Assembly: GCA_013350335.1 (NCBI GenBank)
Contig: CM023533.1
Span: forward strand, 27,944,869 to 28,008,868
DNA: 64,000 nt
Direction: 5' to 3'
Origin: Chimonanthus salicifolius
Taxonomy: Eukaryota; Streptophyta; Magnoliopsida; Laurales; Calycanthaceae
Of the stretch, positions 1-11,200 are shown in pieces (positions within the stretch are counted from its first letter, which is position 1; the number at the start of each line of letters is the position of its first letter). The notes under the pieces are model-generated. The model did not search any database. It saw nothing but the letters and a program-made list of their open reading frames with translations, and was not told the DNA's origin. The translations under genes were made by a program, and so were the position numbers.

Positions 1-80
1 TTAAAGACACTGAGTATCATCTGTGAGAATTTTATGCTGAGTTTTCTAAAATTTCTTACACATAAATTAAAAAAAAAATT
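1..80 (+). repeat. 3' end of a tRNA-derived SINE (fragment)
   Basis: The segment has the same 3' body as the SINE at 17786-17940: a conserved 'CTGTGAGA.TTTTA' stretch, a 'CACATAAATT' motif and a terminal A-tract. The 5' tRNA-like half lies outside the window or is missing. Family assignment rests on this internal similarity only. Confidence 0.5.
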
Positions 81-160
81 ATAAAAAAGAACTATATCTT
101 GTCGTCCCTCTCTTCTTTATTTATAATAAAAATAGTGTGCGTTATGTACTCGGTTTTTTT

Positions 161-238
161 CTAATTTGATTAAGGAGGAACTTTTTCTTATTATATTATC
201 TAATTTGATTAACGAGGAACTTTTTCTTATTATATTAT
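161..238. repeat. Two-copy 39-bp tandem repeat
   Basis: The 39-bp unit at 161-199 is repeated at 200-238 with one mismatch (AAGGAGG versus AACGAGG). It lies in AT-rich DNA with no gene nearby. Confidence 0.85.
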
Positions 239-424
239 CGCTTCTTTTCCTAAAGTATAGTTGCTGCCTTTATAGTAGAATGTTCCAGCGTTTTAGCCAT
301 TTACGTGTTCTAGGTTAGAAAAGACAGAATAAAAATTATTAGATGAACACCAATGGCAAATTTTTAAAGACTCTTCTGAAAGTTTTTCATGTGAACTTTG
401 AGTTTAATTGCTTTTCCAATGTAT

Positions 425-500
425 AATCGGCTGATATCGGACGATATCCGGTATATATCAGTTGATATATTGTTCATATCGTCCGATATAAGTGATTTTA
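425..500. repeat. Palindromic GATATC/CCGATAT-rich repeat
   Basis: This is a cluster of short self-complementary words such as CTGATATCGG, CGATATCCGG and CCGATATA. The same vocabulary returns at 33810-33950 and 34230-34390, so it is probably a dispersed repeat family. No terminal repeats or target duplications could be defined. Confidence 0.4.
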
Positions 501-1331
501 AATAATGAAAAAAAAACCGAGTCTGTTTTTTCAATCCCTGCTATCATCTGTTGAGACTGAAATAAAAAATCGAGTTATATAAACATGACAGTCTTGTAAT
601 AATAGAAGTTAACTAATAGATCAATTAATTAACAATAAATTAACTAAAATATAATAAGATTCTAATATGTATAAAATATCAAATACCAAATACAAAACAC
701 ACAAAATATAAAAAATGTAATAATCAAATTTTCATTAAAATGTCTCGTTCATACTTAATTATAATTATAAACAATTTAATATAATAAATTCAAAATCTTT
801 AAGGCTGAGGATCAATTGTAGCAACCATTTTGAACCGTGAGTCATCAAGGATTTTTGAGAGTCTAAGCTTCGAAAAGTTTTCAAGCTAACTGAATCTGAT
901 TTAATAAAAATTAAGGTTGAACCGGGTTCAACCACTTAAAAAGATAAAGTTTTAAGACACTGATTGGAACCATTGGACACACAGATAAAATTAAGTAACG
1001 TATTCTCGCTTTAAACATTAATGGCATCCTTAAGTCCAACAACTCGAATTTTGCTTTCATAAGATCACATAGCTTGGTCAAAACATTAATGCATTTCATA
1101 ATCATTACAATTAGATTTTCTAATCAAACAAATTTGCCTAAACCTAATCCTTCTAAGCAACAGACAAATCCAAATTAAACAAAGTAATAATCATAAAAAA
1201 ATCATCACGTCAAGATACCCTTTAGACCCTTTGGAAAAGGTATTGAATATTGAAAGACAGAGTTTGGCTGGAAAACCTGACTTTGAGCCATACTTTTATC
1301 AAAATTAATTTTCTTTAATCAATATTTATAC
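501..1331. other. Intergenic, AT-rich, no gene seen
   Basis: Both strands show only short random reading frames. I see no recognisable domain, RNA gene or element ends. Confidence 0.6.
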
Positions 1332-1546
1332 TGTAACACCCCACCCACATGGGGGTGTGGGAAAAAAATCCCACATCGCCCATGAGGGGAGGGGGTGTGG
1401 GAGTTATAAAGAGGGTACTCCCCTCTCCTTAGCACAAGGCTTTTTGGGCCTGATCTTATGGGACAGGCCCAATGCAAAGTCGTGCGGGTCAACCCACGTG
1501 GGATCCAAAGCGGACAATATTATGCTTGAACGGACGGGTTGTTACA
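1332..1546. mobile_element. Solo LTR (TRIM-like family) with 5-bp target duplication
   Basis: The segment begins TGTAACACCCC and ends GGTTGTTACA, the TG...CA ends of a plant LTR. It is flanked by a perfect 5-bp duplication TATAC at 1327-1331 and 1547-1551. It shares the words 'CCCACATCG', 'TTTTGGGCCTG', 'GGACAATAT' and 'GGTC' with the LTRs of the small element at 41200-41666, so both belong to one family. There is no internal region, as expected after LTR-LTR recombination. Confidence 0.8.
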
Positions 1547-1881
1547 TATACAATTTTATATAATATATAATTTATATTTTATAAAATACAACAAAAGAAA
1601 TTTCATATTAGGCGCAAAAAGCCTAAGCACGAATAAGCCCACATATACACTTTGGGCTTAAAATCAGGCTTGAGCGCCACAAATACAATTTGGACTGGAC
1701 TCAGATTTAACTAATTTGGGGTGACTCGGGTCCTTTAATTGCAATTCAAGTCAAGATTTGAATAGACTCAAAACTTAGCCCGCCCAAGTTGCGACCCGAA
1801 CGCCAAGTGAAGTTATCCTTTACTAGTAAAGGGTGTGCTTCTCTTATTCTACACTTGGCAAGGGTTATTGGGTCACCAATA

Positions 1882-2082
1882 GGGTAGTTATTTAGACACC
1901 ATATTTTTCTGCCAAGAGACATCATTTTTCAAAATTTAAGATGAAATTACCATTTACCCTTCCGATGTGCATTCAAACAATAAAAGATTTTTCAAAATCA
2001 AAAGAGCAAAATGGTAATTTTATTCTAAATTTCAAAAAAAGGTGTCTCCCAGCATAAAAGTAAGGTGTCTAAATGGCTACCC
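1882..2082. mobile_element. 201-bp inverted-repeat element (MITE) with 8-bp target duplication
   Basis: The left end GGGTAGTTATTTAGACACC matches the reverse complement of the right end (GGGTAGCCATTTAGACACC). The inverted similarity extends about 80 bp inward, including 'GAAATTACCATTT'. A perfect 8-bp duplication CACCAATA flanks it (1874-1881 and 2083-2090). No coding capacity. The 8-bp duplication suggests a hAT-type mobilising transposase, which is inference. A related left end occurs near 49612. Confidence 0.85.
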
Positions 2083-2090
2083 CACCAATA

Positions 2091-3150
2091 TTACATCTAT
2101 AATCTATTACATACCCATTTATTAAACAGGCCATCTTCTGCCCGGCCTGAATTATATTTGTAAGACCTAAGCCTGGTTTCAAACTTAAAATGTACATGCA
2201 AGTTTATTTGGATCTGATTTATTTGGGCCTCAAATAAAAGTTTTTTTTTTTTATTATTCTATTAAAATATAAATTATACATTACATAAATATTTAATCAT
2301 GACATTGATTAAATAAAATTACATTTTGTAAATTACGTCTCAAATGCAAAATTTTGGTACTAAATTACATTTAGACTTTCGTACTATATACCTAGCTTGA
2401 CCCAAATTCTGATTCATGCCTAACTTTTTACGCCTAAGAATGAATAAAATTTAGCAGTTCACTGTGGTCAAAGATTCAAAACACAATTAGCGGAGTTGAC
2501 TTTAGAATTCTCGAATGTGATCAAATCAATAATAATTGTTGATAATGATTAAAATTAAATATTAACTTTTATAATCTTTTCATGCATATATCTGTTGATA
2601 TCAATTTTGTAAAAGACATGAGTGAATCGATCACTATCTTCTTCATTCGTCGAGCCAATGATTTGGAAAAGAAATTAGCTGTAAGTGTTTATAGAGTATT
2701 CGACTAATCTTCGAAGTAGTTTATAAGTCGGTAAGGAACTAAATGACTTTTTTTTTTTCTTTATCTTTTCTTTTATTGATTTCCATACAAAACCTTCTCT
2801 TGCAGTTCAGTAGAATTTTGGAAACCCAGAATTTGACCAACAAAACAAATATAAAAAAAATACTAATAGTAATAATGGTTGTGCAAATAAGAACAATAAG
2901 AATAAGAAGTTACAGAGTTTAGATTCTCATTTGACAAATTAAATTCACATTTCTTTTTATAAAAATAAAATCAAGATGGGTTCAAGCCTTCAGTCTGAAC
3001 AGACATTGGCTCTATCTAAATTCTCAACCAGGAAGTTGCAAATTCCATTACAAAAAAAATTATAACAGAATAAAAAAAATACCCGGAAAAACCAATCAAT
3101 AATCACAAACCAGAACTTCTGTTCTTCCTCCTCTGTTTTTGATCCATGAT
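2091..3150. other. Intergenic, AT-rich, no gene seen
   Basis: Long A/T runs and no supported reading frame on either strand. The segment nearest 3150 may hold the 3' untranslated region of the small minus-strand gene. Confidence 0.5.
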
Positions 3151-3153
3151 CTC

Positions 3154-3498
3154 TCAATCCATCATGACCTCCTCGGTGTGTACTGCAATTGTTGGGCCAT
3201 CATTCGTCGCATCCGATGTTCGTTTAATGAACTCCAAACAATCTCCGATGGCTTCGGCGTAGAATGAATTCGATCGAAACCTGTAATCCGGCAGGCTAGC
3301 GCTGCGGCCATCTGCGACTAGAGCCTTTCCACTACCGCTGGTACTGTTTTTCCTGCTATTCCTTCTGCCTTTCTTCAGTGAAGCTAGAGCTTGATCACAT
3401 AATGATTTCAACCTCCTCAAGAGCCTGATGAAATCCAAGAACTCGACTCGTAGACGATGGATCGATAACCGGCCAGAACTCACCCGGAAACCCTTCAT
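3154..3498 (-). CDS. Small basic plant protein, possible uncharacterised family
   Basis: The 114-residue frame opens at 3498 and reads to a stop at 3154 without interruption. Its N-terminal half is rich in Arg, Leu and Lys (motif SIHRLRVEFLDFIRLLRRLK), followed by a Ser/Lys/Arg-rich linker. The C-terminal half has SNSFYAEAIGDCLEFIKR, which resembles the 'EA..DC.EFI' signature I associate with small uncharacterised plant proteins. Local composition is clearly less AT-rich than the flanks, which supports real coding. No catalytic motif, signal peptide or membrane segment is visible. A hAT element begins 18 bp upstream of the start codon, so the native promoter now lies beyond 4592. It could be an intact single-exon gene or the remains of one. 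No function is assigned. Confidence 0.5.
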   Translation of the reverse strand: MKGFRVSSGRLSIHRLRVEFLDFIRLLRRLKSLCDQALASLKKGRRNSRKNSTSGSGKALVADGRSASLPDYRFRSNSFYAEAIGDCLEFIKRTSDATNDGPTIAVHTEEVMMD

Positions 3499-3724
3499 CC
3501 GGCACCATCTCCGGTGCAGGGCCGGCCCTGAGATTTCAGGGGCCCTAGGCGAGATTTTTAAGATGGGGCCTTTATATACTCGTAAAAAATAAAATTATAT
3601 AATTTTTTTTTACAATGCGTGAAGCTAAATAAAATGTTATAATAAAGTATTATTTAAAATTTATTCTTATTTTGAGAAGCAAAATTACTAATTAAATTAC
3701 AATATTTAAGTTTTTTTAACATTT

Positions 3725-3853
3725 ATTTTTCAATAGATAAGATAGCTAATTTATTCAATATTTCTTGTGACATTTTAGACCGAAGATAAGATTTTATCAA
3801 TTTTAATTTTGAAAAACTTATTTCTGCATAGGTAACTGTAATTTGTATAATTA
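3725..3853 (-). pseudogene. hAT transposase C-terminal (dimerisation) domain remnant
   Basis: Minus-strand translation gives about 42 residues ending in a stop. They contain FSKLKLIKSYLRSKMSQ and LAILSIE, the highly conserved hAT C-terminal dimerisation motif. It is the only recognisable transposase piece left inside the element. The upstream RNase H-like catalytic core and the zinc finger are not detectable. Confidence 0.8.
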
Positions 3854-4216
3854 ATATTATTTTATAAGCAATTCATGCATTTGGAAAACAACAATTCATT
3901 CTTTTGGTAATGCATCTTTTATCATATGGAGTGTGACATTAATGCAAATTCTCATTTGAAACGAATATATTATTATTATTTTAATTTTTCATTTTTTTGT
4001 ATTTTTTAAAAAATTAAAAATTATCTTAATTATAATGATTTATAATTGTATATTAGTTCTAATAAAATCTACATTGATCAAATGAATAAAGTTATGTTTT
4101 TTCATCTCTTCAAATTTTAAAAGCTTTAAATTATTTTTAATTCAAAATTATCAACTCAATATAGATTTTTCTTTCTCTTTATTTAGATGATAGATATATT
4201 TTAAAAGAGTCTTTAT

Positions 4217-4462
4217 TAATTAAAATTATTTTATTATTATTATTATTATTAAACTCAATAAAATGAGAATTATAATAATTATTATTATGATTGTTAGTAT
4301 CATTATTTTAATTTTTTAAGAAATCTAAGCTTTTTCATTATTATTATTAAATAATTTGATAAAAAAAAGTTACGAAATTATTATTATTATTATAACACAG
4401 CCGGGATTTGATCCCAGTCCTTTTCCTATAGAGGGAGAATTTTAACCAACCAGACAAGAATG
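4217..4462 (-). repeat. ATT microsatellite plus tRNA-like (SINE-like) sequence
   Basis: Stretches of (ATT)n surround a minus-strand segment at about 4398-4460 that resembles pol III A and B boxes ('TCTGGTTGGTTAAAA' and 'GGGATCAAATCCC'). This could be a small SINE with an ATT-rich tail nested in the hAT element. It has no complete tRNA fold, so I do not call a tRNA gene. Confidence 0.3.
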
Positions 4463-4600
4463 TATATCTGCCTTAAATAGACATTATTAAATATTTAACA
4501 TATAGTAAAGAAACTTATGGACTTGGGGGCCCTTTTTTTATTTGGGGGCCCTAGGCGACCGCCTATTTCGCCTATACCCAGGGCCGGGCCTGCTCCGGTG

Positions 4601-7600
4601 AGACCTGCAGTGTCCTATATGATCCATTACCCTGTGTGGGAACTTTGGTACTTCTTCTAATAGGATATTATATAGACTTCAGAAAATTTTTTGTTGGACT
4701 TTCTTGCTCAAGTCCTTTGAAAAAAATTTCTTGTGGGAAAGAAGGTGGAAAATGGATGCTTTGATTGATTAATTTTTGCTTTCTAATTTGAGATTTTTTG
4801 AATTCAAAATACTCGTTTGTTTGATTTTTAAACACAGACAAGTTCATATTAAGAAGTATATAAAGTCTAGAGTCATTCATAAACAAGTAATTGACAATGT
4901 AAATATGGTAAGAAAGATTATATATGTCAAAGATGTTTTAAAGTGAGACAAAATGGGTAAAACAATTATGTCAGATTTCACCCAAACTAGAAACCAAATC
5001 TTTTGAAAATTTGTGCAAAATCATTCTTGGAAGTTCATTTCAAAATCAAATGAAGACAGTTGGCATTCAAAGTTTATTCTCAAGTCAGACACCACTCACC
5101 TAAAAATGTGAAATTAATCCATATAAAATTAAGAGCTAATAAAAAAAATGCTAATTACATTTTTTTTATGATGAAGAAATCTAAGACTCCACCTCTTTCT
5201 GAGCACGAAGGCATTGGATAAAACTCTAAATGCACACATCTCTTGTAAATTACAAGTCTGGAGTGACTATGCAGACTCGAATCTGAAATCGTATGAATAT
5301 TGAAATTTTGGCTTTGGGATTGAGAGATCTTTGATTAATGTATAATGTTAATCAGCTGATATATTGATCAGTATAATCTTCACAGTATATTTGATGCTAA
5401 TTAATCTAACTAATATATTGAAACTATTATATATTGAAAATCATATTGAGAGTAGATACGAAGGATATTTAAGATTAATGCCTTGTGCAATTTAGTTTTG
5501 AAAAAAGAACAAGGATGTATTCGACTAATGTTGGTCACCAAGAACCATCTTGATAGAGATAGGTTTGACTTGACACACAAATTGAAAGATAGATATTTTT
5601 TGTGCTGGTGTTGAACAATCTATTTCTCTCATAGGTTTAAGGAATAAATTTCTATAATTAAATAAAATCAAAAGTAAAAAAATATCTATCTAAAAATTGA
5701 TTTGATCGAAAATTTAAAGTTAAATTTGATCTAAATGGCATAAGATTATAATTACATGTGGATATAGTTCAAAAATTCAAAATCAGACTTAACTCGTTAT
5801 CTTTAAATTAAGTAACTCAATCGAGTTTCTGAACTAAACTTGAAAAAACTCATTTACTTGTTGAATCATTCAACTTTATTAGATCCAACTCAATTCATAG
5901 CAAAAATTCTTTCATATGTTCGAACCCAAAAATTCTTTCATATGTTCGAACCCGTTTATTTAGTCCTAACATTAGAAGTAGATTGTGGAATATGACTCAA
6001 CAAAAAAAAAAAAAAAGGCAGAGTTAAGCTAATTGACCCGCTAATGTCTCAATGATATTAATGGGTGGATTTGATTCATCTACTGAATGAAAATGGAGAA
6101 TCTTTCCTAATAGAGGTGCAAGTTGGGTTGGCCCCAACCCATACCAACCCAGCCCGAACGAGAAAAATAGTACTCAAATCTACTCGGGCCAGGGCCTAGG
6201 CCATATTTTGGGCTAAAAATCAAGGTCCAAATTTAATTGGGCCCGAAGAATGTCCTTAGAGCTCAACTGGACCATAAAGCCTGACCTAAAAACGAAATAA
6301 ATCCAAATTAAAGCTGGCCCATTATAGAATGGGTCGCACCTGGTCCACTTCCTTCCTTTTTATTTTTCATAAATAAAGTTTTCTCATGTGACAAATGAAA
6401 ATTAAATAGAAAAATAGAAGAACCACCAGGTGCAGGCTTGTGCTTGGTCTTATGTTCAGGCTCAGCGTTAGGCTTGGCTTTCCATGTGTTAAATTGGGCT
6501 TATGCTTAGCACAACATATAACATAGGTTCAGCTCAAGTCCAACCCGTTCTCATCCCTAATTGCGCACAACTTATTGGATGGTATGCCTTGGGACAGGGT
6601 TAATGGTATTAAAGATATGGCCTTCAAATTTTGTTAATATTCAATTAGTAAACACCAAATCTATTATGAAGTCTACAATTATAGTTAAATGAAGTTCAAG
6701 GAGTTGGCCTGTCGGTCAAAATACTCTCTTTATAAAGTAGGGTTTTAAGTTCGATTCACGCTTATTCTCAACGGGCCACTCTTCATAGACTTAACCAATG
6801 TGTAGATCGTGAGGTTTACACATGCCCGTAGGATTAGTTTTACCTTTAATATGATGTATGAGAAATATTTACTTATATTATGGTACAAAAGTCTGCTTTT
6901 GTTTGTCACATGTTGCATTTTTTTTTTTGAGTTATTATATTGTTTCTCGAACATCTCTGATTGGGAGTGTGAGTAAATGCCATCCTACTTAGGACCAGCG
7001 TTGGGACGTGGAGGGGGGCATGGAAATAGCTATTCATTTTTCTTGTGAAGTCTCCTAAAAAGCCGTTAGTCCTCAAATTTGATCTTATAACTCCCAAAGA
7101 TGAGACTAAGTCTCTCACCATCAATTCAATCTTCCTCTCCTTTAATGGTTCCTACATCCTCTCTTCTCTTAAAGTTCTTCTCTCCTCAACTCTCTCTCCT
7201 TCCTCAGGAAGTACTACCAAAGTGTTACCATACCAATTCTCCTCTTACTACACACAGAGATGGTAGACATCTTCCCTCAATTGTCCATATCTAATTTCAA
7301 TTCCCATCATTCTCTGCACACTCTCTATCAAATGATACAGATTTTTCTGTATCTACATCCCAATCTCTTGGGCAAATTTCTAGGCATTTAACCCAGCAGA
7401 AAAGCATTGTATAAGATGTTGGCAATTTTAATAATTTGGGTGCCTCTCAAAAGTTGTTGTTGATGAAGAAATCGTTTTTTTTTTATCTGGGTTTGTGCAG
7501 GAATCATCAGTACGACATTGCATGTCAATGTCATTTGATTCAAAATTTTCTGTGTCGATTCAAGTGAATAGGTATCTTCAAGAGATTGCACTGTAACTGT

Positions 7601-8100
7601 TCAACCAAAAGGTGGTATCAATACTCTTGACCTTTGATCTGAAAGTGACAGAACCATTCAAAATGAAGATTTGGAAGCTTAAACTGCAGTTGGCATGAAA
7701 CTTTTCATACTGCAGCTGTGAAAATGTGTGAGTCCCGTACGTGAAACCTCACAAGATTCTTCCAAATTCAAAATTTTCTATGTCGAAAACCTCTAGCATG
7801 TTCCTCACCATTTCCTTGCAGTGGAGAAGAAATTCAGCTCTGTAATTCACCGCAAACGGTTCATTTGCATATTGAAGAACAATATATTTGTTAAAAAATC
7901 GAGCTGTACCTGTATGTCTACTCTAAACTGTGCACAGCAGAGATGGTTCAAAAGGAACGGTGGGGTTGATGATAAAGGGTAGAAGTTCTAAAATAATTTT
8001 TGAGATTGAATAGGTTTTTTATTCTTTATTTCCTGAACATACAATGCAGGGATCAGGTCCAACTTAATACACATTTTGGGTTTTGGGTATCTTAAATTTC
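4601..8100. other. Intergenic; small repeats, probable CSLD upstream region
   Basis: No protein-coding gene is supported. A 26-bp unit is repeated in tandem at 5902-5927 and 5928-5953. A GGGCC-rich stretch at about 6110-6340 resembles the one following each tandem-unit start (for example 14400-14700). The segment from about 7080 to 8100 becomes pyrimidine-rich and less AT-biased, and could hold the CSLD promoter and leader, with a possible 3' splice site near 8101. I could not define a TATA box or transcription start. Confidence 0.4.
6690..6850 (+). repeat. Possible tRNA-derived SINE
   Basis: An A-box-like 'TGGCCTGTCGGTCAAA' is followed by a B-box-like 'AGTTCGATTCACGC' at pol III spacing. 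A SINE body is plausible, but no A-tail or target duplication is visible. Confidence 0.3.
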
Positions 8101-8209
8101 AGGATTACAGACCGAACCCATAAAGATTTCCAATGACAATCTGCTGATCCTTGGGAAGCAACTTCTGTGATTGGAATTTCAGTGAACAGGGGATAACAGA
8201 ACGGCATCA

Positions 8210-11200
8210 ATGTCCCAAAATCAATCAAAGAAGGCAATTCGGAGCTCGGGCAACTCTGGAGGCCAGAGCAGCAATCGAGGTGCTAATGGCCAGACAGTTA
8301 AGTTTGCACGACGAACTTCGAGCGGTCGTTATGTAAGCCTATCAAGGGATGACATTGATGTGTCTGGTGAGTTAACATGGGGACTACATGAACTACACAG
8401 TGCACATTCCTCCAACGCCAGACAATCAGCCGATGGAAGAATCAGTAGCAGTGAAGGCCGAAGAGCAGTATGTTTCTAATTCTCTATTCACTGGGGGATT
8501 CAACAGTGTGACAAGAGCCCACCTCATGGACAAGGTGATTGACTCTGAGGTGAGCCATCCACAGATGGCAGGATCCAAGGGATCAAGATGTTCAATGCCT
8601 GCCTGTGATGGCAATGTCATGAGGGATGAGAGAGGCAATGATGTTGACCCATGCGCATGCAGGTACATTTTTGGTTCTACTGATATACACTTTGGACCTA
8701 CAAGCTCCTTTGTGTTCTTGTGTGATTGATCTGTGGTTTGTTTGTTTGTTTGTGTGATTTATTCCGCAACACATGATCCTTGAAGTCGGTCACCGTTTCC
8801 ATGGTGTTGAACGTGTCTTTGTTTGATGCAGGTTCAAAATCTGTAGAGATTGCTACCTTGATGCAACAAAAGAGGGAGGCCTCTGCCCGGGATGCAAGGA
8901 GCCATACAAGATGGGAGAGTACGAAGAGGATGACGTGCCTGATTTTTCATCGGGTGCATTGCCGCTGCCAGCACCGGGCACTGGGAACAGAATGGAACGT
9001 GGGATGTCGCTGATGAAGAGGAATCCAGCAGGCGATTTCGATCACAACAGGTTCTTGTTCGAGACAAAGGGCACTTATGGTGTTGGTAATGCAATTCAGC
9101 CTGGAGAAGATGACGATGGGTTTCGAGAGGCAATGATGGAAACTCAAGAGAAGCCATGGAAGCCTCTCACTCGAAAAATTCCTATTCCGGCAGCCATACT
9201 TAGCCCTTACAGGTATTGCTTCTACTTATGAACTTGCATTATTTCCGATCATTTTCAAGTATCAATTATATGGGCCATAACCTACAAATGAATGATACAT
9301 ATTGCATACCACCTCTGAGACAGATTGTTGATTTTAATTCGCTTGGTGGTACTGGGTTTCTTCTTGTCATGGCGCATCAAACATCCAAATGATGATGCCA
9401 TATGGCTTTGGGGAATGTCCATTGTGTGTGAGATATGGTTTGCCTTCTCATGGATCCTAGACCAAATCCCCAAGCTCTGCCCACTTAATCGGGCTACTGA
9501 TCTCGGCGTCCTCAGAGAAAAATTTGACATTCCACCACCCGGGGAAGACAACAGATCTGATCTCCCGGGTGTAGATGTGTTTGTTTCCACTGCTGATCCA
9601 GAAAAAGAACCTCCACTGGTCACTGCCAACACCATCTTATCAATCCTGGCTTCGAATTACCCTGTTGAGAAGCTGGCATGTTACATATCAGATGATGGTG
9701 GAGCCCTGCTCACTTTTGAAGCCATGGCTGAGGCTTGCAGCTTCGCCGATGTGTGGGTCCCGTTCTGCAGGAAGCACAACATAGAAGCTAGGAATCCTGA
9801 TAGCTACTTCAGCATTAAGGGAGACCCCACCAAGAACAAGAGCAGGACTGATTTTGTTAAAGACAGGAGAAGGATTAAGAGGGAGTATGATGAGTTTAAG
9901 GTGAGGATCAACGGCTTGCCAGATTCAATCAGAAGGAGATCGGATGCATTCAATGCAAGGGAGGAGATGAAGAAGTTGAAGCAGCTGAGAGAGAGTGGGG
10001 TTGATACATTGGAGCGCATCAAGATTCAGAAGGCTACATGGATGGCCGATGGGACCCACTGGCCAGGAACGTGGACGAACCCAAGCCCTGATCATGCAAA
10101 AGGTGATCACCCAGGGATTCTCCAGGTACCTACCTTCCCCCCTCTTCCAAATTCATTGACAGACGCTTATAATGAACCCTGGTGCACCACAGAGGGGTTC
10201 ATATTCATTCTTCCTCTTTTAACTCTATGCTCTCAAGGTATGTTGTAAGATCAAACCCATAAAGACCTCATCATGGATATTGAGATTCGTTGATGACTAC
10301 TTGGTGATAGAAATTCTGATTTCACATGTTCTATCAGCTCTAGAACTATTGACATATTATAGTTATTTTGACCACTGAATACAATTGATCTTCATCATTT
10401 TGTCTTGGGTGAGCATCATGTTGTGAAAGGTAGATTCATTCCATTCTCTAACCAGTAACCTGAAAGGAATTTGTTTTGGTCCATAGACATTCGTGGGAGA
10501 AGGTTTGATCCAGTGGCATACAATGACAGTATAATGTGAACATTTCTCTTTACATGTTCCTCAGCTAGCTATATGAGGTTTTAAAATTCTCTGTTCTTCA
10601 TTTTTCCACTAAATTCTCTGTTTTTCTCCAGGTGATGTTGAAGCCACCCAGTTGTGATCCTTTGATGGGATGTGAGGAGGACAAGATAATCGACTGCACG
10701 GACGTGGACATTCGGTTACCGATGTTTGTATACATGTCGCGCGAGAAGCGGCCAGGCTATGACCACAACAAGAAGGCCGGGGCAATGAATGCCTTGGTGC
10801 GGTGCTCTGCTGTGCTATCAAATGGCCCATTCATCCTCAATCTGGACTGTGATCACTACATCTACAACTGCGAAGCCATGCGTGAAGGCATGTGCTTTAT
10901 GATGGACAGAGGTGGGGAAAATATTTGCTACATCCAATTCCCTCAGCGCTTTGAGGGCATCGATCCCTCTGATCGTTATGCCAATAACAACACCGTCTTC
11001 TTCGACGGTAACATGCGTGCTCTTGATGGTATCCAGGTAGGTATTATAATGGACATGGTATATTGATGATCAATCACATTCCGCCACAGTAAATCACTAA
11101 CAAGAACAACCAACCATTAAGGCCAATGCACCTAATCCCCATTCCCATTAGGTCATCATCTGCTTCTTTCTCATCTTAGAGCATAAATTGTCCTTGTAGG

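Larger units (their letters stand above)
3517..4592 (-). mobile_element. hAT-superfamily DNA transposon, decayed
   Basis: The ends are inverted repeats: CAGGGCCGGCCCTG at the left and the complement of CAGGCCCGGCCCTG at the right. Inside them 'GGGGCCCTAGGCGA' recurs in opposite orientation. A perfect 8-bp target duplication CTCCGGTG lies at 3509-3516 and 4593-4600. Duplication length, end sequence and the transposase remnant at 3725-3853 all point to hAT. The 1076-bp interior is AT-rich and full of stops, so the copy is not autonomous. Confidence 0.9.

Noticed and set aside
4668..4886. 72-codon minus-strand frame
   Set aside because: AT-rich, Lys/Asn/Phe-biased chance frame with no motif.
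7045..7294. Overlapping plus-strand frames rich in Ser and Leu
   Set aside because: Pyrimidine-rich DNA upstream of CSLD; two frames open at once and no motif. More likely leader or promoter sequence.
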